Source: Auanema rhodensis (Eukaryota; Nematoda; Chromadorea; Rhabditida; Rhabditidae). Taken from it: a stretch of 64,000 bases of DNA. This document shows, in pieces, positions 48,639-60,700 of the stretch. The position numbers and the translations under genes are program-made. The first letter of the stretch is position 1; each line of letters begins with the position of its first letter. The notes below the pieces were generated by a model that was not told where the DNA came from, did no database searches, and worked only from the letters and a program-made list of their open reading frames with translations. The DNA lies in assembly GCA_964057225.1 (NCBI GenBank), contig OZ059900.1:15391638-15455637 (forward strand), written 5' to 3'.

Positions 48639-51375
48639 AACACATGAAATCGTAAGTCAAAACCTTGTTTACAGCGAAATTTCCAAAAACTGGTTTTCCA
48701 GCATAATAAAATATTTCTCATGGGAAATACTGTGTTTTTGTATTTTTCTAGTGTTCAGCATGTAAAATGCTTCATTTTAGTATGTAACACGCTGAAATTC
48801 GTTGCATTTGACGACTCATATGAACAAAAATCGATTTTATCAATATTAGCCATAAGGGGCGTGCCCTCAGAATATGCTAATTTCCTTAATTTTCTAACCC
48901 CTGTTTTTTTGTCGTGAAAGTGGGACTAGACGTTGTACAAACAATTTTGAGCTAGGTTTCATTGACATTGCATGAGTTTGAACACATGAAATCGTAAGTC
49001 AAAACCTTGTTTACAGCGAAATTTCCAAAAACTGGTTTTCCAGCATAATAAAATATTTCTCATGGGAAATACTGTGTTTTTGTATTTTTCTAGTGTTCAG
49101 CATGTAAAATGCTTCATTTTAGTATGTAACACGCTGAAATTCGTTGCATTTGACGACTCATATGAACAAAAATCGATTTAATCAATATTAGCCATAAGGG
49201 GCGTGCCCTCAGAATATGCTAATTCCCTTAATTTTCTAACCCCTGTTTTTTTGTCGTGAAAGTGGAACTAGACGTTGTACAAACAATTTTGAGCTAGGTT
49301 TCATTGACATTGCATGAGTTTGAACACATGAAATCGTAAGTCAAAACCTTGTTTACAGCGAAATTTCCAAAAACTGGTTTTCCAGCATAATAAAATATTT
49401 CTCATGGGAAATACTGTGTTTTTGTATTTTTCTAGTGTTCAGCATGTAAAATGCTTCATTTTAGTATGTAACACGCTGAAATTCGTTGCATTTGACGACT
49501 CATATGAACAAAAATCGATTTAATCAATATTAGCCATAAGGGGCGTGCCCTCAGAATATGCTAATTCCCTTAATTTTCTAACCCCTGTTTTTTTGTCGTG
49601 AAAGTGGAACTAGACGTTGTACAAACAATTTTGAGCTAGGTTTCATTGACATTGCATGAGTTTGAACACATGAAATCGTAAGTCAAAACCTTGTTTACAG
49701 CGAAATTTCCAAAAACTGGTTTTCCAGCATAATAAAATATTTCTCATGGGAAATACTGTGTTTTTGTATTTTTCTAGTGTTCAGCATGTAAAATGCTTCA
49801 TTTTAGTATGTAACACGCTGAAATTCGTTGCATTTGACGACTCATATGAACAAAAATCGATTTAATCAATATTAGCCATAAGGGGCGTGCCCTCAGAATA
49901 TGCTAATTTCCTTAATTTTCTAACCCCTGTTTTTTTTGTCGTGAAATTGGAACTAGACGTTGTACAAACATTTTTGAGCTAGGTTTCATTGACATTGCAT
50001 GAGTTTGAACACATGAAATCGTAAGTCAAAACCTTGTTTACAGCGAAATTTCCAAAAACTGGTTTTCCAGCATGATAAAATATTTCTCATGGGAAATACT
50101 GTGTTTTTGTATTTTTTTAGTGTTCAGCATGTAAAATACTTCATTTTAGTATGTCACACGCTGAAATTCGTTGCATTTGACGACTCATATGAACAAAAAT
50201 CGATTTAATCAATATTAGCCATAAGGGGCGTGCCCTCAGAATATGCTAATTTCCTTAATTTTCTAACCCCTGTTTTTTTGTCGTGAAAGTGGAACTAGAC
50301 GTTGTACAAACAATTTTGAGCTAGGTTTCATTGACATTGCATGAGTTTGAACACATGAAATCGTAAGTCAAAACCTTGTTTACAGCGAAATTTCCAAAAA
50401 CTGGTTTTCCAGCATAATAAAATATTTCTCATGGGAAATACTGTGTTTTTGTATTTTTCTAGTGTTCAGCATGTAAAATGCTTCATTTTAGTATGTAACA
50501 CGCTGAAATTCGTTGCATTTGACGACTCATATGAACAAAAATCGATTTAATCAATATTAGCCATAAGGGGCGTGCCCTCAGAATATGCTAATTTCCTTAA
50601 TTTTCTAACCCCTGTTTTTTTGTCGTGAAAGTGGAACTAGACGTTGTACGAACAATTTTGAGCTAGGTTTCATTGACATTGCATGAGTTTGAACACATGA
50701 AATCGTAAGTCAAAACCTTGTTTACAGCGAAATTTCCAAAAACTGGTTTTCCAGCATAATAAAATATTTCTCATGGGAAATACTGTGTTTTTGTATTTTT
50801 CTAGTGTTCAGCATGTAAAATGCTTCATTTTAGTATGTAACACGCTGAAATTCGTTGCATTTGACGACTCATATGAACAAAAATCGATTTAATCAATATT
50901 AGCCATAAGGGGCGTGCCCTCAGAATATGCTAATTTCCTTAATTTTCTAACCCCTGTTTTTTAGTCGTGAAAGTGGAACTAGACGTTGTACGAACAATTT
51001 TGAGCTAGGTTTCATTGACATTGCATGAGTTTGAACACATGAAATCGTAAGTCAAAACCTTGTTTACAGCGAAATTTCCAAAAACTGGTTTTCCAGCATG
51101 ATAAAATATTTCTCATGGGAAATACTGTGTTTTTGTATTTTTCTAGTGTTCAGCATGTAAAATGCTTCATTTTAGTATGTAACACGCTGAAATTCGTTGC
51201 ATTTGACGACTCATATGAACAAAAATCGATTTAATCAATATTAGCCATAAGGGGCGTGCCCTCAGAATATGCTAATTTCCTTAATTTTCTAACCCCTGTT
51301 TTTTTGTCGTGAAAGTGGAACTAGACGTTGTACGAACAATTTTGAGCTACGTTTCATTGACATTGCATGAGTTTG

Positions 51376-52743
51376 AACACATGAAATCGTAAGTCAAAAC
51401 CTTGTTTACAGCGAAATTTCCAAAAACTGGTTTTCCAGCATAATAAAATATTTCTCATGGGAAATACTGTGTTTTTGTTTTTTTCTAGTGTTCAGCATGT
51501 AAAATGCTCCATTTTAGTATGTAACACGCTGAAATTCGTTGCATTTGACGACTCATATGAACAAAAATCGATTTAATCAATATTAGCCATAAGGGGCGTG
51601 CCCTCAGAATATGCTAATTTCCTTAATTTTCTAACCCCTGTTTTTTTGTCGTGAAAGTGGAACTAGACGTTGTAGGAACAATTTTGAGCTAGGTTTCATT
51701 GACATTGCATGAGTTTGAACACATGAAATCGTAAGTCAAAACCTTGTTTACAGCGAAATTTCCAAAAACTGGTTTTCCAGCATAATAAAATATTTCTCAT
51801 GGGAAATACTGTGTTTTTGTTTTTTTCTAGTGTTCAGCATGGAAAATGCTCCATTTTAGTATGTAACACGCTGAAATTCGTTGCATTTGACGACTCATAT
51901 GAACAAAAATCGATTTAATCAATATTAGCCATAAGGGGCGTGCCCTCAGAATATGCTAATTTCCTTAATTTTCTAACCCCTGTTTTTTTGTCGTGAAAGT
52001 GGAACTAGACGTTGTAGGAACAATTTTGAGCTAGGTTTCATTGACATTGCATGAGTTTGAACACATGAAATCGTAAGTCAAAACCTTGTTTACAGCGAAA
52101 TTTCCAAAAACTGGTTTTCCAGCATAATAAAATATTTCTCATGGGAAATACTGTGTTTTTGTTTTTTTCTAGTGTTCAGCATGTAAAATGCTCCATTTTA
52201 GTATGTAACACGCTGAAATTCGTTGCATTTGACGACTCATATGAACAAAAATCGATTTAATCAATATTAGCCATAAGGGGCGTGCCCTCAGAATATGCTA
52301 ATTTCCTTAATTTTCTAACCCCTGTTTTTTTGTCGTGAAAGTGGAACTAGACGTTGTAGGAACAATTTTGAGCTAGGTTTCATTGACATTGCATGAGTTT
52401 GAACACATGAAATCGTAAGTCAAAACCTTGTTTACAGCGAAATTTCCAAAAACTGGTTTTCCAGCATAATAAAATATTTCTCATGGGAAATACTGTGTTT
52501 TTGTTTTTTTCTAGTGTTCAGCATGGAAAATGCTCCATTTTAGTATGTAACACGCTGAAATTCGTTGCATTTGACGACTCATATGAACAAAAATCGATTT
52601 AATCAATATTAGCCATAAGGGGCGTGCCCTCAGAATATGCTAATTTCCTTAATTTTCTAACCCCTGTTTTTTTGTCGTGAAAGTGGAACTAGACGTTGTA
52701 CGAACAATTTTGAGCTAGGTTTCATTGACATTGCATGAGTTTG
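51376..52743 (+). repeat. Tandem 2-monomer repeat (684 bp x 2)
   Basis: Four successive units have GTTTTTTTCT and GCTCC. Units two and four share CATGGAAAATGCTCC (51,841 and 52,525, exactly 684 bp apart), while units one and three have CATGTAAAATGCTCC. This indicates duplication of a two-unit block. Confidence 0.8.
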
Positions 52744-54726
52744 AACACATGAAATCGTAAGTCAAAACCTTGTTTACAGCGAAATTTCCAAAAACTGGTT
52801 TTCCAGCATAATAAAATATTTCTCATGGGAAATACTGTGTTTTTGTATTTTTCTAGTGTTCAGCATGTAAAATGCTTCATTTTAGTTTGTAACACGCTGA
52901 AATTCGTTGCATTTGACGACTCATATGAACAAAAATCGATTTAATCAATATTAGCCATAAGGGGCGTGCCCTCAGAATATGCTAATTTCCTTAATTTTCT
53001 AACCCTTGTTTTTTTGTCGTGAAATTGGAACTAGACGTTGTACAAACAATTTTGAGCTAGGTTTCATTGACATTGCATGAGTTTGAACACATGAAATCGT
53101 AAGTCAAAACCTTGTTTACAGCGAAATTTCCAAAAACTGGTTTTCCAGCATGATAAAATATTTCTCATGGGAAATACTGTGTTTTTGTATTTTTCTAGTG
53201 TTCAGCATGTAAAATACTTCATTTTAGTATGTAACACGCTGAAATTCGTTGCATTTGACGACTCATATGAACAAAAATCGATTTAATCAATATTAGCCAT
53301 AAGGGGCGTGCCCTCAGAATATGCTAATTTCCTTAATTTTCTAACCCCTGTTTTTTTGTCGTGAAAGTGGAACTAGACGTTGTACAAACAATTTTGAGCT
53401 AGGTTTCATTGACATTGCATGAGTTTGAACACATGAAATCGTAAGTCAAAACCTTGTTTACAGCGAAATTTCCAAAAACTGGTTTTCCAGCATAATAAAA
53501 TATTTCTCATGAGAAATACTGTGTTTTTGTATTTTTCTAGTGTTCAGCATGTGAAATGCTTCATTTTAGTATGTAACACGCTGAAATTCGTTGCATTTGA
53601 CGACTCATATGAACAAAAATCGATTTAATCAATATTAGCCATAAGGGGCGTGCCCTCATAATATGCTAATTTCCTTAATTTTCTAACCCCTGTTTTTTTG
53701 TCGTGAAAGTGGAACTAGACGTTGTACGAACAATTTTGAGCTAGGTTTCATTGACATTGCATGAGTTTGAACACATGAAATCGTAAGTCAAAACCTTGTT
53801 TACAGCGAAATTTCCAAAAACTGGTTTTCCAGCATAATAAAATATTTCTCATGGGAAATACTGTGTTTTTGTATTTTTCTAGTGTTCAGCATGTAAAATG
53901 CTTCATTTTAGTTTGTAACACGCTGAAATTCGTTGCATTTGACGACTCATATGAACAAAAATCGATTTAATCAATATTAGCCATAAGGGGCGTGCCCTCA
54001 GAATATGCTAATTTCCTTAATTTTCTAACCCTTGTTTTTTTGTCGTGAAATTGGAACTAGACGTTGTACAAACAATTTTGAGCTAGGTTTCATTGACATT
54101 GCATGAGTTTGAACACATGAAATCGTAAGTCAAAACCTTGTTTACAGCGAAATTTCCAAAAACTGGTTTTCCAGCATGATAAAATATTTCTCATGGGAAA
54201 TACTGTGTTTTTGTATTTTTCTAGTGTTCAGCATGTAAAATACTTCATTTTAGTATGTAACACGCTGAAATTCGTTGCATTTGACGACTCATATGAACAA
54301 AAATCGATTTAATCAATATTAGCCATAAGGGGCGTGCCCTCAGAATATGCTAATTTCCTTAATTTTCTAACCCCTGTTTTTTTGTCGTGAAAGTGGAACT
54401 AGACGTTGTACAAACAATTTTGAGCTAGGTTTCATTGACATTGCATGAGTTTGAACACATGAAATCGTAAGTCAAAACCTTGTTTACAGCGAAATTTCCA
54501 AAAACTGGTTTTCCAGCATAATAAAATATTTCTCATGAGAAATACTGTGTTTTTGTATTTTTCTAGTGTTCAGCATGTGAAATGCTTCATTTTAGTATGT
54601 AACACGCTGAAATTCGTTGCATTTGACGACTCATATGAACAAAAATCGATTTAATCAATATTAGCCATAAGGGGCGTGCCCTCATAATATGCTAATTTCC
54701 TTAATTTTCTAACCCCTGTTTTTTTG
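52744..54726 (+). repeat. Tandem 3-monomer repeat (1,026 bp x about 2)
   Basis: The ordered set AGTTTGTAAC, CCCTTG, GAAATTGG, ACAAAC, CATGATAAA, AAAATACTTC, CATGAGAAATAC, GTGAAATGC and CCTCATAAT occurs at about 52.9-53.7 kb and again 1,026 bp downstream (for example 53,511/54,537 for GAGAAATAC). Single further copies occur at about 55.9-56.7, 58.8-59.6 and (without CCTCATAAT) 61.2-61.9 kb. Confidence 0.85.
53501..53518. repeat. Perfect 18-bp palindrome variant (CATGAG type)
   Basis: TATTTCTCATGAGAAATA is its own reverse complement. The usual unit reads TCATGGGAAATA, an imperfect palindrome with 6-bp arms. A single G-to-A change makes it perfect. The same change is seen at about 38,371, 39,397, 54,537, 56,529, 59,469, 61,863 and 62,205. 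Confidence 0.85.
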
Positions 54727-54736
54727 TCGTGAAAGT

Positions 54737-54757
54737 GGAACTAGACGAAACCTTGTT
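54737..54757 (+). repeat. 69-bp deletion junction, copy 1
   Basis: GGAACTAGACG is joined directly to AAACCTTGTTTACAGCG at 54,747/54,748, removing 69 bp (the last part of one unit and the first 21 bases of the next). It lies just after a CCTCATAAT variant (about 54,683). Confidence 0.92.
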
Positions 54758-55752
54758 TACAGCGAAATTTCCAAAAACTGGTTTTCCAGCATAATAAAAT
54801 ATTTCTCATGGGAAATACTGTGTTTTTGTATTTTTCCAGTGTTCAGCATGTAAAATGCTTCATTTTAGTATGTAACACGCTGAAATTCGTTGCATTTGAC
54901 GACTCATATGAACAAAAATCGATTTAATCAATATTAGCCATAAGGGGCGTGCCCTCAGAATATGCTAATTTCCTTAATTTTCTAACCCCTGTTTTTTTGT
55001 CGTGAAAGTGGAACTAGACGTTGTACGAACAATTTTGAGCTAGGTTTCATTGACATTGCATGAGTTTGAACACATGAAATCGTAAGTCAAAACCTTGTTT
55101 ACAGCGAAATTTCCAAAAACTGGTTTTCCAGCATAATAAAATATTTCTCATGGGAAATACTGTGTTTTTGTATTTTTCTAGTGTTCAGCATGTAAAATGC
55201 TTCATTTTAGTATGTAACACGCTGAAATTCGTTGCATTTGACGACTCATATGAACAAAAATCGATTTAATCAATATTAGCCATAAGGGGCGTGCCCTCAG
55301 AATATGCTAATTTCCTTAATTTTCTAACCCCTGTTTTTTTGTCGTGAAAGTGGAACTAGACGTTGTACGAACAATTTTGAGCTAGGTTTCATTGACATTG
55401 CATGAGTTTGAACACATGAAATCGTAAGTCAAAACCTTGTTTACAGCGAAATTTCCAAAAACTGGTTTTCCAGCATAATAAAATATTTCTCATGGGAAAT
55501 ACTGTGTTTTTGTATTTTTCTAGTGTTCAGCATGTAAAATGCTTCATTTTAGTATGTAACACGCTGAAATTCGTTGCATTTGACGACTCATATGAACAAA
55601 AATCGATTTAATCAATATTAGCCATAAGGGGCGTGCCCTCAGAATATGCTAATTTCCTTAATTTTCTAACCCCTGTTTTTTTGTCGTGAAAGTGGGACTA
55701 GACGTTGTACAAACAATTTTGAGCTAGGTTTCTTTGACATTGCATGAGTTTG

Positions 55753-56103
55753 AACACATGAAATCGTAAGTCAAAACCTTGTTTACAGCGAAATTTCCAA
55801 AAACTGGTTTTCCAGCATAATAAAATATTTCTCATGGGAAATACTGTGTTTTTGTTTTTTTCTAGTGTTCAGCATGTAAAATGCTCCATTTGCTTCATTT
55901 TAGTTTGTAACACGCTGAAATTCGTTGCATTTGACGACTCATATGAACAAAAATCGATTTAATCAATATTAGCCATAAGGGGCGTGCCCTCAGAATATGC
56001 TAATTTCCTTAATTTTCTAACCCTTGTTTTTTTGTCGTGAAATTGGAACTAGACGTTGTACAAACAATTTTGAGCTAGGTTTCATTGACATTGCATGAGT
56101 TTG
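55753..56103 (+). repeat. 351-bp hybrid monomer with 9-bp insertion
   Basis: The sequence reads ATGCTCCATT followed by TGCTTCATTTTAGTTTG, so a GCTCC-type unit is joined to a GCTTC/AGTTTG-type unit slightly out of register. This is a visible breakpoint of an exchange between two variant types inside the nested inverted repeat. Confidence 0.88.
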
Positions 56104-56728
56104 AACACATGAAATCGTAAGTCAAAACCTTGTTTACAGCGAAATTTCCAAAAACTGGTTTTCCAGCATGATAAAATATTTCTCATGGGAAATACTGTGT
56201 TTTTGTATTTTTCTAGTGTTCAGCATGTAAAATACTTCATTTTAGTATGTAACACGCTGAAATTCGTTGCATTTGACGACTCATATGAACAAAAATCGAT
56301 TTAATCAATATTAGCCATAAGGGGCGTGCCCTCAGAATATGCTAATTTCCTTAATTTTCTAACCCCTGTTTTTTTGTCGTGAAAGTGGAACTAGACGTTG
56401 TACAAACAATTTTGAGCTAGGTTTCATTGACATTGCATGAGTTTGAACACATGAAATCGTAAGTCAAAACCTTGTTTACAGCGAAATTTCCAAAAACTGG
56501 TTTTCCAGCATAATAAAATATTTCTCATGAGAAATACTGTGTTTTTGTATTTTTCTAGTGTTCAGCATGTAAAATGCTTCATTTTAGTATGTAACACGCT
56601 GAAATTCGTTGCATTTGACGACTCATATGAACAAAAATCGATTTAATCAATATTAGCCATAAGGGGCGTGCCCTCATAATATGCTAATTTCCTTAATTTT
56701 CTAACCCCTGTTTTTTTGTCGTGAAAGT

Positions 56729-56749
56729 GGAACTAGACGAAACCTTGTT
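56729..56749 (+). repeat. 69-bp deletion junction, copy 2
   Basis: Same breakpoint at 56,739/56,740, 1,992 bp from the first (6 x 342 - 69 + 9, the 9 bp being the insertion at about 55,890). It is also preceded by CCTCATAAT. Confidence 0.92.
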
Positions 56750-57685
56750 TACAGCGAAATTTCCAAAAACTGGTTTTCCAGCATAATAAAATATTTCTCA
56801 TGGGAAATACTGTGTTTTTGTATTTTTCTAGTGTTCAGCATGTAAAATGCTTCATTTTAGTATGTAACACGCTGAAATTCGTTGCATTTGACGACTCATA
56901 TGAACAAAAATCGATTTAATCAATATTAGCCATAAGGGGCGTGCCCTCAGAATATGCTAATTTCCTTAATTTTCTAACCCCTGTTTTTTTGTCGTGAAAG
57001 TGGGACTAGACGTTGTACAAACAATTTTGAGCTAGGTTTCATTGACATTGCATGAGTTTGAACACATGAAATCGTAAGTCAAAACCTTGTTTACAGCGAA
57101 ATTTCCAAAAACTGGTTTTCCAGCATAATAAAATATTTCTCATGGGAAATACTGTGTTTTTGTTTTTTTCTAGTGTTCAGCATGTAAAATGCTCCATTTT
57201 AGTATGTAACACGCTGAAATTCGTTGCATTTGACGACTCATATGAACAAAAATCGATTTAATCAATATTAGCCATAAGGGGCGTGCCCTCAGAATATGCT
57301 AATTTCCTTAATTTTCTAACCCCTGTTTTTTTGTCGTGAAAGTGGAACTAGACGTTGTACGAACAATTTTGAGCTAGGTTTCATTGACATTGCATGAGTT
57401 TGAACACATGAAATCGTAAGTCAAAATCTTGTTTACAGCGAAATTTCCAAAAACTGGTTTTCCAGCATAATAAAATATTTCTCATGGGAAATACTGTGTT
57501 TTTGTATTTTTCTAGTGTTCAGCATGTAAAATGCTTCATTTTAGTATGTAACACGCTGAAATTCGTTGCATTTGACGACTCATATGAACAAAAATCGATT
57601 TAATCAATATTAGCCATAAGGGGCGTGCCCTCATAATATGCTAATTTCCTTAATTTTCTAACCCCTGTTTTTTTGTCGTGAAAGT

Positions 57686-57706
57686 GGAACTAGACGAAAC
57701 CTTGTT
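57686..57706 (+). repeat. 69-bp deletion junction, copy 3
   Basis: Same breakpoint at 57,696/57,697, 957 bp (3 x 342 - 69) after the second. It is also preceded by CCTCATAAT. The CCTCATAAT units at about 53,656 and 59,614 lack the deletion. Confidence 0.92.
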
Positions 57707-60700
57707 TACAGCGAAATTTCCAAAAACTGGTTTTCCAGCATAATAAAATATTTCTCATGGGAAATACTGTGTTTTTGTATTTTTCTAGTGTTCAGCATGT
57801 AAAATGCTTCATTTTAGTATGTAACACGCTGAAATTCGTTGCATTTGACGACTCATATGAACAAAAATCGATTTAATCAATATTAGCCATAAGGGGCGTG
57901 CCCTCAGAATATGCTAATTTCCTTAATTTTCTAACCCCTGTTTTTTTGTCGTGAAAGTGGAACTAGACGTTGTACGAACAATTTTGAGCTAGGTTTCATT
58001 GACATTGCATGAGTTTGAACACATGAAATCGTAAGTCAAAACCTTGTTTACAGCGAAATTTCCAAAAACTGGTTTTCCAGCATAATAAAATATTTCTCAT
58101 GGGAAATACTGTGTTTTTGTATTTTTCTAGTGTTCAGCATGTAAAATGCTTCATTTTAGTATGTAACACGCTGAAATTCGTTGCATTTGACGACTCATAT
58201 GAACAAAAATCGATTTAATCAATATTAGCCATAAGGGGCGTGCCCTCAGAATATGCTAATTTCCTTAATTTTCTAACCCCTGTTTTTTTGTCGTGAAAGT
58301 GGGACTAGACGTTGTACAAACAATTTTGAGCTAGGTTTCATTGACATTGCATGAGTTTGAACACATGAAATCGTAAGTCAAAACCTTGTTTACAGCGAAA
58401 TTTCCAAAAACTGGTTTTCCAGCATAATAAAATATTTCTCATGGGAAATACTGTGTTTTTGTTTTTTTCTAGTGTTCAGCATGTAAAATGCTCCATTTTA
58501 GTATGTAACACGCTGAAATTCGTTGCATTTGACGACTCATATGAACAAAAATCGATTTAATCAATATTAGCCATAAGGGGCGTGCCCTCAGAATATGCTA
58601 ATTTCCTTAATTTTCTAACCCCTGTTTTTTTGTCGTGAAAGTGGAACTAGATGTTGTACGAACAATTTTGAGCTAGGTTTCATTGACATTGCATGAGTTT
58701 GAACACATGAAATCGTAAGTCAAAACCTTGTTTACAGCGAAATTTCCAAAAACTGGTTTTCCAGCATAATAAAATATTTCTCATGGGAAATACTGTGTTT
58801 TTGTATTTTTCTAGTGTTCAGCATGTAAAATGCTTCATTTTAGTTTGTAACACGCTGAAATTCGTTGCATTTGACGACTCATATGAACAAAAATCGATTT
58901 AATCAATATTAGCCATAAGGGGCGTGCCCTCAGAATATGCTAATTTCCTTAATTTTCTAACCCTTGTTTTTTTGTCGTGAAATTGGAACTAGACGTTGTA
59001 CAAACAATTTTGAGCTAGGTTTCATTGACATTGCATGAGTTTGAACACATGAAATCGTAAGTCAAAACCTTGTTTACAGCGAAATTTCCAAAAACTGGTT
59101 TTCCAGCATGATAAAATATTTCTCATGGGAAATACTGTGTTTTTGTATTTTTCTAGTGTTCAGCATGTAAAATACTTCATTTTAGTATGTAACACGCTGA
59201 AATTCGTTGCATTTGACGACTCATATGAACAAAAATCGATTTAATCAATATTAGCCATAAGGGGCGTGCCCTCAGAATATGCTAATTTCCTTAATTTTCT
59301 AACCCCTGTTTTTTTGTCGTGAAAGTGGAACTAGACGTTGTACAAACAATTTTGAGCTAGGTTTCATTGACATTGCATGAGTTTGAACACATGAAATCGT
59401 AAGTCAAAACCTTGTTCACAGCGAAATTTCCAAAAACTGGTTTTCCAGCATAATAAAATATTTCTCATGAGAAATACTGTGTTTTTGTATTTTTCTAGTG
59501 TTCAGCATGTAAAATGCTTCATTTTAGTATGTAACACGCTGAAATTCGTTGCATTTGACGACTCATATGAACAAAAATCGATTTAATCAATATTAGCCAT
59601 AAGGGGCGTGCCCTCATAATATGCTAATTTCCTTAATTTTCTAACCCCTGTTTTTTTGTCGTGAAAGTGGAACTAGACGTTGTACGAACAATTTTGAGCT
59701 AGGTTTCATTGACATTGCATGAGTTTGAACACATGAAATCGTAAGTCAAAACCTTGTTTACAGCGAAATTTCCAAAAACTGGTTTTCCAGCATAATAAAA
59801 TATTTCTCATGGGAAATACTGTGTTTTTGTTTTTTTCTAGTGTTCAGCATATAAAATGCTTCATTTTAGTATGTAACACGCTGAAATTCGTTGCATTTGA
59901 CGACTCATATGAACAAAAATCGATTTAATCAATATTAGCCATAAGGGGCGTGCCCTCAGAATATGCTAATTTCCTTAATTTTCTAACCCTTGTTTTTTTG
60001 TCGTGAAAGTGGAACTAGACGTTGTACAAACAATTTTGAGCTAGGTTTCATTGACATTGCATGAGTTTGAACACATGAAATCGTAAGTCAAAACCTTGTT
60101 TACAGCGAAATTTCCAAAAACTGGTTTTCCAGCATAATAAAATATTTCTCATGGGAAATACTGTGTTTTTGTTTTTTTCTAGTGTTCAGCATATAAAATG
60201 CTTCATTTTAGTATGTAACACGCTGAAATTCGTTGCATTTGACGACTCATATGAACAAAAATCGATTTAATCAATATTAGCCATAAGGGGCGTGCCCTCA
60301 GAATATGCTAATTTCCTTAATTTTCTAACCCTTGTTTTTTTGTCGTGAAAGTGGAACTAGACGTTGTACAAACAATTTTGAGCTAGGTTTCATTGACATT
60401 GCATGAGTTTGAACACATGAAATCGTAAGTCAAAACCTTGTTTACAGCGAAATTTCCAAAAACTGGTTTTCCAGCATGATAAAATATTTCTCATGGGAAA
60501 TACTGTGTTTTTGTATTTTTCTAGTGTTCAGCATGTAAAATGCTTCATTTTAGTATGTAACACGCTGAAATTCGTTGCATTTGACGACTCATATGAACAA
60601 AAATCGATTTAATCAATATTAGCCATAAGGGGCGTGCCCTCAGAATATGCTAATTTCCTTAATTTTCTAACCCCTGTTTTTTTGTCGTGAAAGTGGAACT

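Noticed and set aside
48720-48917. 65-codon open reading frame starting at ATGGGAAATACT
   Set aside because: It is satellite read-through. Every unit has the same ATG followed by 38 further codons and then TAA inside CGATTTAAT; here one A-to-T change at 48,838 turns that TAA into TTA, and the frame runs to the next stop. No homology, composition or context supports a gene.
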